Shown: in pieces, positions 1 through 10,597 of the stretch | Layout of the letters: every line of letters begins with the position of its first letter | How positions within the stretch are numbered: the first letter of the stretch is position 1 | Origin: Thermoplasmata archaeon | Lineage (GTDB): Archaea > Thermoplasmatota > Thermoplasmata > Lutacidiplasmatales > UBA184 | NCBI GenBank assembly: GCA_030037955.1 | Contig: JASHPT010000105.1 | Span: forward strand, 1-45,320 | Direction of reading: 5' to 3' | DNA length: 45,320 bases | Position numbers and translations under genes: made by a program | The notes under the pieces: model-generated | Databases searched by the model: none | Told to the model about the DNA's origin: nothing | The model's input: only the letters and a program-made list of their open reading frames with translations

Positions 1-1
1 G

Positions 2-613
2 GTCGCGCACTCTCATGGCCACGGAGACCACGTCGCCGGCGACGGTCAGTTCTCGGGTCGACCGAATACCTCGGTCGTCGGCCGGGACCTGCCCTCGGTC
101 CTTCACTTCTTCGAGCTGTCGGGCGACGGCTCTCGGCCGGTGGAATTCGACCTCGGCGGACGAATCCTGGATGTCTTCGCCATACCGGGGCACCAGGCTG
201 CGTCGATCGCCGTCTACGACCGGTGGACCCGACTGCTGTTCACTGGGGACACCGTCTATCCGGGACGCCTCTACGTCCGTGACATGCCGGCGTTCCGGGC
301 CAGTCTGGGCCGGCTCGTCGACTTCGCAAAGGCCCATCCCGTGTCGGCGGTCCTGGGCGGCCACATCGAGATGTCGGAACGCCCCGGCGTGGACTACCCC
401 CTCGGTGCCCGCTACCAGCCTCACGAGTTGCCGTTGCCGATGGACCCGGGTCGACTCGAGGCCGTGCGACACGGCGCGGACGCCGCGCAGCAGCCTGGCG
501 TACTCACCTTCCCTGACTTCGCGATCTACCATCTGCCATGCTCAGGAGCAATGTTCCGGAGCTACCTGCGCGGCGTCGGATCGAATCTGCGGTACCGAAT
601 GGGTTGGAGTTGA
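2..613 (+). CDS. MBL-fold metallo-hydrolase, 5' end truncated by window edge
   Basis: Frame 2 reads VAHSHGHGDHVAGDGQF, the HxHxDH metal motif, continuing into ORF 140..613 (FTGDTVYPGRL, GGHIEMS); open at window start. Confidence 0.85.
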   Translation, partial: VAHSHGHGDHVAGDGQFSGRPNTSVVGRDLPSVLHFFELSGDGSRPVEFDLGGRILDVFAIPGHQAASIAVYDRWTRLLFTGDTVYPGRLYVRDMPAFRASLGRLVDFAKAHPVSAVLGGHIEMSERPGVDYPLGARYQPHELPLPMDPGRLEAVRHGADAAQQPGVLTFPDFAIYHLPCSGAMFRSYLRGVGSNLRYRMGWS

Positions 614-643
614 ACCCGGGTCCGCGACGGGCCCGGACAGATG

Positions 644-919
644 CTACCGCACTCCCTGCCGCGGACGCAGCCGAACGGCGAGCACCAGACGGGTCCCGAG
701 GACGACCACGATACCCCCGATTGCTAGAAGCACGAGCTCTGCAGTCGACACGTGGAGCCGGGGCGAAACGCTGGCGATGGCAATCACCCAGGCGAGCACG
801 GCGAAATCGAGCGCGGCCAGCAGCAGCAACAGCCGATTCAGCTGACGGCGCGCGGTACGTCGGGCGCTCGCGGGGTCCGCCTTCTCAGGAGCCGCCGACG
901 CTCCCGCCCCCGACGCCAA
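644..919 (-). CDS. small membrane protein, hypothetical
   Basis: 91 aa ORF with two hydrophobic segments. Confidence 0.5.
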   Translation of the reverse strand: MASGAGASAAPEKADPASARRTARRQLNRLLLLLAALDFAVLAWVIAIASVSPRLHVSTAELVLLAIGGIVVVLGTRLVLAVRLRPRQGVR

Positions 920-931
920 GAGGACCCCCGC

Positions 932-1906
932 TCAGCGCCGAGGGCGGCCGGACGGAGGACCGGCCCGCTCATCGATCCGCTCGCCGTACCAGCTTGGGTA
1001 GATCATAGAACCCAGTGCGTAGGTCCGGCGGACCCGACGTACGCCAGGGATTACTGCGAGCTTCCGAACCGTCCGCTCGAGTGCTGTCGGGAGATCGGCC
1101 GGAATCAGTCCCACGACCTCGGTGGGGGCGGCGGCCGGGTCAGTCCCGGCTCCGTCGTTCGCGACGGGCATCCACGACGGGGCGTCCTTCGCGACCTGCC
1201 CGAGGACCGCCTCCCGCGTTTCCTCCCGGTCGGTCGAGATCCGCACCAGCGCGAGGGGAAACTCCTCGACACCGGCCCCGGGCGTCCACCAGCAGGCCCG
1301 AGAGTCGCGGAGCTCCCGAAGCCGCCGCGCCGTCGTCTTGAGGCTAATCCCCACCGCCGACGCGATCTGGGCCATGGACCCGTCGGGACGATTCCAGACG
1401 GCGCGGAGCACTCTCCAGTCCAGGGACGACAGGTCCCGATCGCAGGGAGGGATCCAGTACGGCTCCGGGGCTCGGACGAGTCCGGTCGGCGACAGGCGTC
1501 GCAGCAGCGCCGTCCGTCGGGAGGTCGCTGCGTCGGAATCGGAGATGAAATGCACTCTGATCTTGCGCTCCTCCTCGTCGAGCACATCCCTGGCGAACAC
1601 GGCACCGTCCACGAGGGCAATGTCGCGGAGAATCCGTTCGACGTCCCCCGCGTCCTTGACCGGCAGCTCGGCGACCACGACACGGACTCCGAAGAGCGAA
1701 GGGTTCGGCGTCACCGCCGTTGCACCGACGTATCCGCGCTCCGTGAGACCACGGAGCCGAGCTCGGACCCCGTTCTCGCTGATCCCAACCCTCTCGGCGA
1801 TCTCGCGGATGGGAATCGTCGGGTCCAGCACGCGGCGCCCGGCCCAGAATCGGGCCTCTCCGCCCGGAGAGAGGTATCGGTAGATGGCGAAGTCGACTGG
1901 GTCCAC
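932..1906 (-). CDS. AsnC/Lrp-like regulator with two HTH segments
   Basis: IPIREIAERVGISENGVRARLRGLTERGYV and SMAQIASAVGISLKTTARRLRELRD; GTG start at 1906 is a guess, ORF open to 2212. Confidence 0.7.
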   Translation of the reverse strand: MDPVDFAIYRYLSPGGEARFWAGRRVLDPTIPIREIAERVGISENGVRARLRGLTERGYVGATAVTPNPSLFGVRVVVAELPVKDAGDVERILRDIALVDGAVFARDVLDEEERKIRVHFISDSDAATSRRTALLRRLSPTGLVRAPEPYWIPPCDRDLSSLDWRVLRAVWNRPDGSMAQIASAVGISLKTTARRLRELRDSRACWWTPGAGVEEFPLALVRISTDREETREAVLGQVAKDAPSWMPVANDGAGTDPAAAPTEVVGLIPADLPTALERTVRKLAVIPGVRRVRRTYALGSMIYPSWYGERIDERAGPPSGRPRR

Positions 1907-2039
1907 GATCCCGCCTGCCGCGCAGACGGGCACGACCCATTTCTCGGTTTGCAGGGAGGCCCGCTCGTCCGAGGAAACGGGGGCGAGCGGATGCGCAGGG
2001 TCCGACGCGCTCGGAGGGACCCAGCCTGTTCGATTCCGG

Positions 2040-2342
2040 CTACGCGCGTCGGGCAGGAACCGCCACGAGGCTGGTCGCACCGATCCCGGCGGCCCGGTCG
2101 TTCGCAACCGCTGGCGAGCACGCCATGGGCGGCGGCGCACCCGCGCCACGACCTCCCGAGCGGAGTCGGCCCAAGAGTCCCATCCGCTTCGTCGCCGCGG
2201 TCTCTCGCGCAAATCCCGCGGCCGCCCACGGAAGGTCCACCCGCGCGTATTCGAGCCGGGTGTAGTCGGCGACCTCGCGGCGACGGGCGATGCTCGCGTT
2301 CACGGCGCTCAGCAGGAGGCTCTCGGGACCGTATTCCGTCAT
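2040..2342 (-). CDS. hypothetical protein, ~100 aa
   Basis: Internal ATG of ORF 2040..2672 (MTEYGPESLLLSAVNASIARR...), lies upstream of the HTH gene. Confidence 0.4.
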   Translation of the reverse strand: MTEYGPESLLLSAVNASIARRREVADYTRLEYARVDLPWAAAGFARETAATKRMGLLGRLRSGGRGAGAPPPMACSPAVANDRAAGIGATSLVAVPARRA

Positions 2343-2562
2343 CTTCGTTTCCTCGGGGGGTTCTCCCCGAGCATTCCATGGCGGCTCGGGGAGTAATATC
2401 CGGCCGAAGGAGTGCGGCGGAAACGCGTTACTTGAAGCCGCACAGGGACGATTTCCACCCGACGTCGGTGGAAACTGGAATTCCGCCCGGGGACGCGCAA
2501 CGCCGTCGCTGACACGTCGCCCCCCGGCGAGGAGCTTAAGCCTCAGGACCAATGCCGCGCCC

Positions 2563-3435
2563 ATGGCGCCGACGGGCTTCGTGAAGGTTTCCGGCGGCCG
2601 GCGCTTCGAGTACGTTTCTCGGGGCCGAGGGCCGGCCACGCTCCTCGTCCATCCCGGCGGACCCGGGTCCACCTATCATTACCTGCGAGCCATCCTCAAG
2701 CTCGCCGACTCCCACCTCCGGGTGATCCTGTTCAATCCCCGGGGGGTCGGGCACTCCTGGACGCCCGCCCGACCGAGCGCCTACACGATCGAGAACCAGG
2801 CCGACGACGTCGAGGCGATCCGACGCGCCTTCGACATCAAGGAGCTCCACCTCCTCGGCTACTCTGCGGGCGGATTCACCGCGCTCGAATATGCCCACCG
2901 CTTCCCGGACCGCCTGACATCGCTGCTGATGTGCGCCACCGGCGGCGGCGCCAGCGACCTCAAGGCGGCACTCCGGTACGTCCTGGAGCACACGAACCCG
3001 GCGCTCCGCCTCCGCCTGCGCGAACTCACCGCATCGGGGGACTTCCGGAGCAAGGAGTATCGGGAGCTTGCGTCCCGGATCATGGCGCCCTTTTCCGAGC
3101 GCTTCTCCGCGTCGCCGCCCCCGGACCTCCGAGCCACGAAGCTGAACGAGGAGGTCTATCGGACGATGCTGACCCGGACCGGCGACGAGTTCGCGGTGGA
3201 CGGTACGATGGCCCACTGGGACGGTCACAAGTACTATTCCCAGATCTTTCTCCCGATGCTCGTCCTCGTCGGTCGGTACGACTTCTTCCTGGACGCCTCG
3301 ATCGACATGGCGAACCGGATCCGGACGGCCCATCTCCGGATCCTGCCGCGCAGCAGCCATTACCCGGTGCTGGAGCAGCCCCGGGAGTTCCTGGGACAGC
3401 TCTCGGAGTTCCTCGAAGACGTTACGGGCGACTGA
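2563..3435 (+). CDS. alpha/beta hydrolase, proline iminopeptidase-like
   Basis: [12 protein letters not shown] oxyanion motif, GYSAGG nucleophile elbow, late [10 protein letters not shown] His; ATG 2563. Confidence 0.85.
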   Translation: MAPTGFVKVSGGRRFEYVSRGRGPATLLVHPGGPGSTYHYLRAILKLADSHLRVILFNPRGVGHSWTPARPSAYTIENQADDVEAIRRAFDIKELHLLGYSAGGFTALEYAHRFPDRLTSLLMCATGGGASDLKAALRYVLEHTNPALRLRLRELTASGDFRSKEYRELASRIMAPFSERFSASPPPDLRATKLNEEVYRTMLTRTGDEFAVDGTMAHWDGHKYYSQIFLPMLVLVGRYDFFLDASIDMANRIRTAHLRILPRSSHYPVLEQPREFLGQLSEFLEDVTGD

Positions 3436-3442
3436 GCCCGCC

Positions 3443-4501
3443 TCAGCGGCCCTGGTCGACGCCGAACCAGCGGCGGAAGCGCTTCGTGTTGTCGATCGTT
3501 CCGAGCACGAGGACGGCGTCTCCCGGTTGGAGGCGATGGTCCGCCGGCGGATTGACCGTGGTCTCGAACTCCCCCGACGGCCCGGGTCGAGCGACGCCGA
3601 CCAGGAGGCATCCGGTCGCCTTCCGGACGAGCAGTTCGGCCTCCCCGACCGTCTGGCGGGACACCGGCGTGGCCGCACCGAGCAGATACTCCTGCATGTC
3701 GGCCTTGACGTCGGCCGCCGTGATCTCCTCCATCGCGATCGCCACGTCCGGCTCGAAGGCCGCTTCGGCACACAGCCGACCGCCCATGTCCGCGGGACTG
3801 GCGACGTAGGTGACCCCGGCGCTCCGCAGCGTCTCGCGCAACTCGGGGCGGGCGACCGAGACCACGATACGCGCCCGCGGGGCCAGGGCGTGCACGTTCA
3901 ACGCGGCGATCATGTTCGCCGCGTCATCGGCGGTGCAGATGACGATCGAGTGCGCCTCCGCGATGTTGACCCGCTGCAGGATGTCCTTGTCGCCGGGCGA
4001 CCCGTAGGTGGCGAACACGCGGTCCTCGGGACCGAGCGTCCGAACGTTGGCCACCTGGTCCGGTGTGTCGGTCACCACCGCCACCGTCTGCTCCTGGACC
4101 AGGAGTTCGCGAACCGCCGCTCGGCCTACCTCCGAATACCCCAACACCACGATGTGATTCTTCATGTCCGTCCCCAGCGTTCCCAGCGCTCGTCGAGCCG
4201 ACTCCTCGTTCACCGTCGTCGTGATCACGCTGATCAGGTAGCCGAGGAGGAAGATCTGCACGAACAGCGTGCCGATCGTCAGGATCTTCGCCGGAACCGT
4301 CTCCGGAACGATGTCCCCGTATCCGAGCGTCGAGATCGTCACGATCGACCAGTAGAACGCATTGAAGGGCGTGACACCGGGCTTGCCGTCGAGAAAGTAG
4401 AACAGGACCGCGGCCAGGAACCAGACCCCGAAGAACAGGAGCAGGAATTTCCAGATCCGGGCGAAGATGTCGCGAAAATAGCGAGCGCGGCGACCAGGCA
4501 C
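3443..4501 (-). CDS. potassium channel with RCK/TrkA-N domain (MthK-like)
   Basis: TISTLGYGD selectivity filter followed by Rossmann [18 protein letters not shown] and a TrkA-C-like tail. Confidence 0.9.
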   Translation of the reverse strand: MPGRRARYFRDIFARIWKFLLLFFGVWFLAAVLFYFLDGKPGVTPFNAFYWSIVTISTLGYGDIVPETVPAKILTIGTLFVQIFLLGYLISVITTTVNEESARRALGTLGTDMKNHIVVLGYSEVGRAAVRELLVQEQTVAVVTDTPDQVANVRTLGPEDRVFATYGSPGDKDILQRVNIAEAHSIVICTADDAANMIAALNVHALAPRARIVVSVARPELRETLRSAGVTYVASPADMGGRLCAEAAFEPDVAIAMEEITAADVKADMQEYLLGAATPVSRQTVGEAELLVRKATGCLLVGVARPGPSGEFETTVNPPADHRLQPGDAVLVLGTIDNTKRFRRWFGVDQGR

Positions 4502-4525
4502 GGCGCGGTCGAGTCGGGGAATGCC

Positions 4526-5047
4526 CTAAGGCTTTGGGGGACGCGACGACCCGAGGTGCTGCTGGGCCACGTGGGCCAGGAGCGCCTCGACGACCGCGGC
4601 CGACGTGCCGGTCGCGTCGATCGGCGTCCCCCACGGGAATTCGGTGACCTTGGCGTACACGTCCCGCGCCGCGTCGGGACCGTGGGGCTCGGGTCGGCCC
4701 CGGTCGCGCTCGATGCAGACCTCGAGCGGCGCGTGCAGGGTGAAGACCGCGTGCGGGAACGGGAGCCGGTGGGTCAGGTCCTCGACCTGCCGTCGCCAGT
4801 AGAAATTCCCGTCCAGGACGACCGGTACGCCTCGGTCGAGGGCAGCCCGGGCCCGGTCCGCGGCGATTTCGTTCGCGCGCAGGAAGCTCCCTTCCGAGAT
4901 GTACCCGCCCTCCCACTCCTCCGGACCGGCTTCCTGGAGCAGGGCATCGATCGACAGATACTCCGCCCCGAGCGTGGCCGCCACTCGGCGAGCGACGGTG
5001 GTTTTGCCCACTCCAAGCGGGCCTCGGATGAGCAGGTAGAAGCTCAC
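4526..5047 (-). CDS. P-loop NTPase / small-molecule kinase-like
   Basis: [18 protein letters not shown] Walker A; GTG start 5047 trims a poor N-terminus. Confidence 0.75.
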   Translation of the reverse strand: MSFYLLIRGPLGVGKTTVARRVAATLGAEYLSIDALLQEAGPEEWEGGYISEGSFLRANEIAADRARAALDRGVPVVLDGNFYWRRQVEDLTHRLPFPHAVFTLHAPLEVCIERDRGRPEPHGPDAARDVYAKVTEFPWGTPIDATGTSAAVVEALLAHVAQQHLGSSRPPKP

Positions 5048-5113
5048 GGCCACCGCTTCGGTAAAGCGTATATAGCGAGCCTTAACTGGCCGCAGCCCTT
5101 GGCTTTTGTGACG

Positions 5114-5359
5114 ATGGCACCGTCCGGCTCCCACTCGGTTGGCCGCGGACGGGAAGCGGGAGCGCAGGTCCCGTCGGCAGAGTTCACCCGCTTCGAACGT
5201 GCCCGGATCCTGGGGGCGCGCGCCCTGCAGATCTCGCTCGGAGCGCCCCTGCTCGTCGAGACGCCGGCCGGTCTCATCGACCCGGTCGAGATCTCGGAGC
5301 TCGAGTTCCAGGCGGGAGTGATCCCGATCACGGTCCGCCGGACGCCGAGCGACGACTAG
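5114..5359 (+). CDS. rpoK: DNA-directed RNA polymerase subunit K (Rpb6/omega)
   Basis: [27 protein letters not shown]...[21 protein letters not shown], Rpb6-family core. Confidence 0.92.
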   Translation: MAPSGSHSVGRGREAGAQVPSAEFTRFERARILGARALQISLGAPLLVETPAGLIDPVEISELEFQAGVIPITVRRTPSDD

Positions 5360-5379
5360 ACGGTCGGCGGCCCGCCGGC

Positions 5380-6171
5380 CTAGAGTCCGGCATGGTCGAG
5401 GACGTGAGAACAGTCGCAGCCGCGCGGGGCGTCGAGCTGGGGAAGGAGCCGACCGAGCAGTCCCTGCATCCGCGTGACGTTCTCCTGCATGACCCGGACG
5501 ATCTCGTTCGCCTCGACCGGTCGCTCGGCCCAGACGTCATAGTCGGTGACCATGGCGAGCAGCCCGTAGCACATCGCGCGCTCCCGGGCGAGCGTCACCT
5601 CGGGCACGAGCGTCATGCCGATGATGTCCGAGAAGCCCCGGAAGAACTTCGACTCCGCCCGCGTCGAGAACCGGGGGCCCTCGACGCACACATAGGTCTT
5701 CTTTTCGTGGAACGGCGTGCCGGCCTCGGTCCCGACCGACGCCGCCAGGCTCAGGAGCTGTGGGCAGAACGGGTCGGCCATCGAGATGTGGTAGGTCTTC
5801 CCTCCATCGTAGAACGTCGTCGGCCGCTGTTTCGTGAAGTCGACGAACTGCGTGGGCAGCACGAAATCGCCCGGATGCAGCTCGTCCTGGAGCGATCCCA
5901 CGGAGCTGACCGATAGGATCGTGTCGACGCCGAGCTGGGCGAGCGCGTCGATGTTGGCTCGGTAATTGACCCGGTGCGCCGGATACGTGTGCCCCGGCCC
6001 GTGTCGAGAGAGGAAGAAGACGCGGAGCGCGCCGATCCGGCCTTCCAAGATCGGCGCCGACGGCGCTCCCCAGGGCGTAGAGACTTTGTGCGTCGCGGTG
6101 GGGCGGAAGAGTCCCGGGTCCGTGACCCCCGAGCCGCCGATGAGTCCGACGGTCCGGTGGGCTCCCGTCAC
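5380..6171 (-). CDS. mtnP: S-methyl-5'-thioadenosine phosphorylase family
   Basis: GLIGGSGVTDPG, SRHGPGHTYPAHRVNYRANI, VEGPRFSTRAES. Confidence 0.9.
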   Translation of the reverse strand: MTGAHRTVGLIGGSGVTDPGLFRPTATHKVSTPWGAPSAPILEGRIGALRVFFLSRHGPGHTYPAHRVNYRANIDALAQLGVDTILSVSSVGSLQDELHPGDFVLPTQFVDFTKQRPTTFYDGGKTYHISMADPFCPQLLSLAASVGTEAGTPFHEKKTYVCVEGPRFSTRAESKFFRGFSDIIGMTLVPEVTLARERAMCYGLLAMVTDYDVWAERPVEANEIVRVMQENVTRMQGLLGRLLPQLDAPRGCDCSHVLDHAGL

Positions 6172-6830
6172 TCGTCCTCCGGGGGATGCGCGGGAAGGCG
6201 GGCGCGTCCGAGGAGCCGGGCCAAGGTGATGTCACCGCGCGTGCGCTCGACGAGTCCCTTCGCCGTGTCCTGCTTGGGCTTGAGCGCCACGATCGCCCGG
6301 GGCGCCTCGAAGCGGGCCAGCGCGTGGGTGAGTTCCTCCATGAGCGCCAGCAACCGTTCCGCCTCGGGCAGGTCGTCCGAGGAGAGTTCCTGGAGCACCC
6401 GACGACGCAGCTCCCCTATGAGGTCGCCGAGCCCGAGCAGATACGGCTCCGGCTCCACGCCCAGGTCGGTCGGACCGGGCAACGGGATGTCCTGATAGGT
6501 CGCGTCGAGCAGGATCGCCTCCACGCCCTCCTGGAGGGCCACGAGCGCGGAGCCGGAATCCAGTCCGGCGTCCTGCCGCAACGCCACCGAAAGCTCCCGC
6601 GTTCCGGTCCGCACATCCGTGACCGCCGCCTCGAGGCGACGGCCCTGGTGCAGTTGATGCATCACGAACTGCGACCGGCGCCTCAGCTGACGGGCCCGGT
6701 CCTGCACCTCGTCCCGTCGACTCTCCCGGTTCCGCAGATGGGTCTCGATGGCGACGAGCGTTTCCTCGGGCAGGGCGGGGGCCGGCGCGGCCTTCCGCCG
6801 CTCACTGGAAGAGCGTGAACCGGGCGTCAT
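6168..6830 (-). CDS. translin-family protein
   Basis: Helical; RDEVQDRARQLRRRSQFVMHQLHQG and EAILLDATYQDIPLPGPTDLGVEPEPYLLGLGDLIGELRRRVL resemble archaeal translin. Confidence 0.75.
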   Translation of the reverse strand: MTPGSRSSSERRKAAPAPALPEETLVAIETHLRNRESRRDEVQDRARQLRRRSQFVMHQLHQGRRLEAAVTDVRTGTRELSVALRQDAGLDSGSALVALQEGVEAILLDATYQDIPLPGPTDLGVEPEPYLLGLGDLIGELRRRVLQELSSDDLPEAERLLALMEELTHALARFEAPRAIVALKPKQDTAKGLVERTRGDITLARLLGRARLPAHPPEDE

Positions 6831-7086
6831 CGTTCCCCCCGTTGAGCAAGCCGAGTCGCACCCCGGCGTCCAGCCAGCCGTGGGCGTAGCTCACCGCCGC
6901 GAGCGCACGTTCGAGGTCCCCCTGTTGCTGGAAGTGCCGGGCGTCGGCGAGGTAGGCCCGGGCCATCCGAAGGAAGTCTTCGGCCGCCGTCTCCAGGAAG
7001 GAGCGAGCCGGCGGTCCGGCGGTGACCCGGTCGAGCGCCTCCGTCGTCAGGCGCAGGTACTTGTCGAGCAGCTCCGTCGACGTCAC
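6802..7086 (-). CDS. DUF357-like small helical protein
   Basis: [12 protein letters not shown]...[43 protein letters not shown] 7086 overlaps stop of transaldolase. Confidence 0.7.
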   Translation of the reverse strand: MTSTELLDKYLRLTTEALDRVTAGPPARSFLETAAEDFLRMARAYLADARHFQQQGDLERALAAVSYAHGWLDAGVRLGLLNGGNDDARFTLFQ

Positions 7087-7754
7087 CGGTCCGACGAGGA
7101 GACGCGAACGGACTTGGGCACCTTTTCCCAGTCCTTGAGGAACCGGGCCAGGCCGATATCGGTGAGCGGGTGGCTCACGAGCTTCTCCATCACCGCATAG
7201 GGCAGGGTCGCGATGTCCGCGCCGGCCTTGGCCGCGTCCAGCACGTGGACGGGATGCCGGATGCTGGCGGCCAGCACCTGCGTGGGATACCGGTAGTTCC
7301 GGTAGATCTGGACGATGTCCCGGATGAGCGCCATCCCGTCCTCGCCGTGGTCGTCCAGCCGCCCGATGAACGGGCTCACGTAGGCGGCTCCGACCTTCGC
7401 CGCCAGAAGCGCCTGGTTCGCCGAGAAGACGAGGGTCATGTTGACCCGGATCCCCTCGCCCGAGAGGACCTTGGTGGCGGCGAGCCCGGCGGACGTCATG
7501 GGGCACTTCACGTAGATCGACGGGTGCAGGGCCGCGAGGTAGCGGCCCTCCTTGAGCATACCCTCCTTGTCGACGGCCACGACCTCGGCCGAGACCGAGG
7601 GAACCCCGAGCGCGCAGATCTCCTTGAGCACGTCCTCGAAGACCCGGCCCTCCTTCGCCACCAGCGACGGATTGGTCGTGACCCCGTCGAGGATCCCGAC
7701 CTCCCACAGGGTCCGGATCTCGTTCAGGTTCGCGGTGTCGAGGAAGAGCTTCAT
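7083..7754 (-). CDS. transaldolase / fructose-6-phosphate aldolase
   Basis: [16 protein letters not shown]...[29 protein letters not shown]. Confidence 0.92.
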   Translation of the reverse strand: MKLFLDTANLNEIRTLWEVGILDGVTTNPSLVAKEGRVFEDVLKEICALGVPSVSAEVVAVDKEGMLKEGRYLAALHPSIYVKCPMTSAGLAATKVLSGEGIRVNMTLVFSANQALLAAKVGAAYVSPFIGRLDDHGEDGMALIRDIVQIYRNYRYPTQVLAASIRHPVHVLDAAKAGADIATLPYAVMEKLVSHPLTDIGLARFLKDWEKVPKSVRVSSSDR

Positions 7755-7790
7755 CGGACCTCCGGGCGCTCCGGTCCCACGGAGCAGGGA

Positions 7791-8741
7791 CTACGAAACC
7801 TTTCCGCGTACCTTCAGGAGCGCCCAGGCCTCGTCGAGGGCGTGCTTCTCCGAGAGTCCGTAGTTGTCGAGCAGCTTCCACGGGTCTCCGCTCTCCCCGA
7901 AGAGGTCCGGCACCCCGACCTGCCGCAGCGGGACCGGATACCCCGTACCGACCGCGGACGCCACGAGCGTGCCGAGGCCCGTCAGCACGTTGTGCTCCTC
8001 CATCGTGAGGATCGCGCCGGTCTCGCGGGCGGCGCGGAGCAGGGCCTTCTCGTCCGCCGGCTTGATGCTGGCGAAGTCGAGGACGCGGGCCTCGATGCCG
8101 GACTGATGCAGGGTCTCGGCCACCCCGAGGGCGCGGGCGAGCATGGCCCCGATCGCGACGATGGTGAGGTCCGAGCCCTCCCGCAGCTGGGTCGCCTGGC
8201 CGAGCGCGAACTGCCCGTCCGTGAGGACGGGGAGGTTCTCCCGGGTGAGGCGAACGTAGGCCGGACCGTCGAACGACGCGATCGCCAGCACGGCGGCACG
8301 CGTCGTCGGTGCGTCCGCCGGGACCACGACGGTCATCCCGGGGAGGCTGCGCATCAGCGCGATGTCCTCGAGCATCTGGTGCGTCCCGCCGTCGCCGCCG
8401 ACCAGGAGACCTCCGTGCGTGGCGACGATCTTGACGTTCGCCCGGTTGTAGCAGACGGACTGCCGGACGGCGTTGTAGGCCTGCCCGGCGGCGAACACGG
8501 CAAACGTCGACGCAAAGACGGTACGGCCGCCGAGTGCGAGGCCCGAGGCGATCGTCATCATCGTCGGCTCCATCACGCCGACGTTGAAGAACCGGTCCGG
8601 GTACTTCTTTCCGAAGAGCGCGGTGCGCGTCGAGCCCGAGAGGTCCGCGTCGAGCACCACGATCGACGGGTCCCGGTCCCCGAGCTCCACGAGCGTCTGC
8701 CCGTAGGCGTCCCGAAGGCTCTCCGACTTCCACTCCGGCAT
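7791..8741 (-). CDS. transketolase, C-terminal subunit
   Basis: LVELGDRDPSIVVLDADLSGSTRT...FFNVGVMEPTMMTIASGLALGG. Confidence 0.92.
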   Translation of the reverse strand: MPEWKSESLRDAYGQTLVELGDRDPSIVVLDADLSGSTRTALFGKKYPDRFFNVGVMEPTMMTIASGLALGGRTVFASTFAVFAAGQAYNAVRQSVCYNRANVKIVATHGGLLVGGDGGTHQMLEDIALMRSLPGMTVVVPADAPTTRAAVLAIASFDGPAYVRLTRENLPVLTDGQFALGQATQLREGSDLTIVAIGAMLARALGVAETLHQSGIEARVLDFASIKPADEKALLRAARETGAILTMEEHNVLTGLGTLVASAVGTGYPVPLRQVGVPDLFGESGDPWKLLDNYGLSEKHALDEAWALLKVRGKVS

Positions 8742-8750
8742 GCCCGCCCC

Positions 8751-9593
8751 TCAGAGGGTCCCGCCGAGCTCGGCGAGGGCTCGCTCGGCCTCCTCCCGAT
8801 TGGGAGGCTTTCCATGCCACGCGTGCTTGTTTTCCATGAAGGAGACACCCTTCCCCTTGACCGTGCGCGCGACGATCGCCGTCGGGTGTCCGTGGGTCGA
8901 CCGGGCGCGGTGCAGCGCCTCCAGGATCTCCGGGAAGCTGTGTCCGTCGATCTCCGAGGTCTCGTACCGGAACGCCCGGAACTTCTCGGCGATCGGCTCG
9001 ATCCCCATGAGGTCCTCGGTCTTGCCGTCCGTTTCGAGGCCGTTCCGGTCGAGGATCACGACCAGGTTGTCGAGGGCGTAGTGCCCCCCGGCCATCAGCG
9101 CCTCCCACGTCAGGCCGGCCTGGCACTCCCCGTCTCCCAGGATCGCGTAGACGCGGCTCGGCCGACGCGCGAGGCGCGCGTCCAGGGCCATTCCTACGGC
9201 CATGCCGATGCCCTGGCCCAGGCAACCGGTCGAGGCTTCGACCGCCGGCAGCTTTCGGTGGTCGACATGCCCCTGCAGCGGGCTTCCCAACTCGCGCAGC
9301 GTCCGGAGGATCTTGGGATCAAAGAATCCCCGGTGGGCGAGGGCGGAGTAGAGCGCCGGGGCGGCATGGCCCTTCGAGAGAACGAGCCGGTCCCGGTCGG
9401 GCCACTCGGGATGCTCCGGGTCGATCCGGAGCTCGTGGAAGACCAGCGCCGTGACCAGGTCCGTGACGGACAGACTTCCACCGGGATGGCCGCTGCCGGC
9501 GTGGTAGGTCATCCGGATGATGTCCTGCCGGATCTGCCGCGCGGTGGCGGAGAGCTCGTCCGGCGTCGCGGATGACTCCTGGGGACCGCTCAC
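8751..9593 (-). CDS. transketolase, N-terminal (TPP-binding) subunit
   Basis: AGSGHPGGSLSVTDLVTALVF, LGDGECQAGLTWEALMAGGHY, VVILDRNGLETDG. Confidence 0.93.
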   Translation of the reverse strand: MSGPQESSATPDELSATARQIRQDIIRMTYHAGSGHPGGSLSVTDLVTALVFHELRIDPEHPEWPDRDRLVLSKGHAAPALYSALAHRGFFDPKILRTLRELGSPLQGHVDHRKLPAVEASTGCLGQGIGMAVGMALDARLARRPSRVYAILGDGECQAGLTWEALMAGGHYALDNLVVILDRNGLETDGKTEDLMGIEPIAEKFRAFRYETSEIDGHSFPEILEALHRARSTHGHPTAIVARTVKGKGVSFMENKHAWHGKPPNREEAERALAELGGTL

Positions 9594-9620
9594 GGGGCGC
9601 GTTCCATCGAGCGGCGCATA

Positions 9621-10535
9621 TTAAGGTGGCGTGACGCGGGGTCGCCGGGACGAGGGTTTCTTGCCGGCCGGAGCGGCAGAGCCGGTCTCCCGGACCAGGG
9701 CACGCAGCGTGAGCAGGTCCTGGCGGTACGTCTCGTACCCCTCGTCGCCGATCGGCGTCTCGAGATATCCGGGCGTCTCGGTCCACCGGGCGTCGTTCAG
9801 GAACCGACGGAAGCCTTCGACCCCCAGCGCCCCCTTGCCGATGTTCTCGTGCCGGTCGAGCTTGCACCCGAGCGGCCCCTTCGAATCGTTGAGGTGGAAC
9901 GCCCGTACGTCCGAGAGCCCGATCGTACCCTGCAGTCGTGCAACGACTTCGGCATACTGGTCATCGGTCCGGAAGTCCACGCCCGAGGCGAACAGGTGAC
10001 AGGTATCGATGGCAACGCCCACGCGCGAGCGGTCGGAGACGTGGTCGAGCACCCAGGCCAGCTCCTCGAACGTCGCGCCCAGCGTCGAGCCCTGCCCGGC
10101 GGCATTCTCGAGAAGAGCCCGACACTGGATACCGGGGGTCTCCCCGACGGCCCAGTCGATGCTCTCCACGATCTTTCGGAGCCCGGAGTCCACGCCCTCT
10201 CCGATGTGAGCGCCCGGGTGGAAGATCAGGTACGGAACCCCGAGCTGCTCCGCGCGTCGGAGCTCGTCGACGAAGGTCTTCCGCGACCGGGTGAGGAGTG
10301 CCTTCTTCGGGGACGCCAGATTCGGCAGGTAGCTCTGGTGGACCGCGCAGGCGTGGAGTCCGTCCCGACCGACCGCGTCCCGGAACGCCTGGGCGTTGAC
10401 GGGGTCGATCGGCGCCGAGCCCCACATCTGCGGACTCTTGGAGAAGATCTGGATGGTCTCGCAGCCGATCGAGCGACCGGTGGCAACGGCCTCGGGCAGC
10501 CCCTCGGCGATGCCGATATGGGCGCCGAGCCACAT
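9621..10535 (-). CDS. nfo: deoxyribonuclease IV (endonuclease IV family)
   Basis: LGAHIGIAEGL, HPGAHIGEG, CHLFASGVDFRT, HLNDSKGPLGCKLDRHENIGKG. Confidence 0.93.
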   Translation of the reverse strand: MWLGAHIGIAEGLPEAVATGRSIGCETIQIFSKSPQMWGSAPIDPVNAQAFRDAVGRDGLHACAVHQSYLPNLASPKKALLTRSRKTFVDELRRAEQLGVPYLIFHPGAHIGEGVDSGLRKIVESIDWAVGETPGIQCRALLENAAGQGSTLGATFEELAWVLDHVSDRSRVGVAIDTCHLFASGVDFRTDDQYAEVVARLQGTIGLSDVRAFHLNDSKGPLGCKLDRHENIGKGALGVEGFRRFLNDARWTETPGYLETPIGDEGYETYRQDLLTLRALVRETGSAAPAGKKPSSRRPRVTPP

Positions 10536-10597
10536 GGTCGGGGCCGACCTGCGGCCATGGTTTAATCACTTACGGCCGGCCCTCTCGAGGCGGGAGA

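Noticed and set aside
752-2512. Long plus-strand ORF (586 aa) opposite the HTH regulator
   Set aside because: High-GC antisense artefact: low-complexity Arg/Pro/Gly translation with no domain, while the minus frame has clear HTH motifs. Same reasoning for 3527..5113, 7170..9575, 28408..30333, 30829..32706, 32576..34237 (+) and 25791..27950 (-).
6802-9225. 807-aa minus-strand ORF
   Set aside because: Runs across transketolase and transaldolase in a shifted frame; only the last ~95 codons (DUF357-like) are credible.
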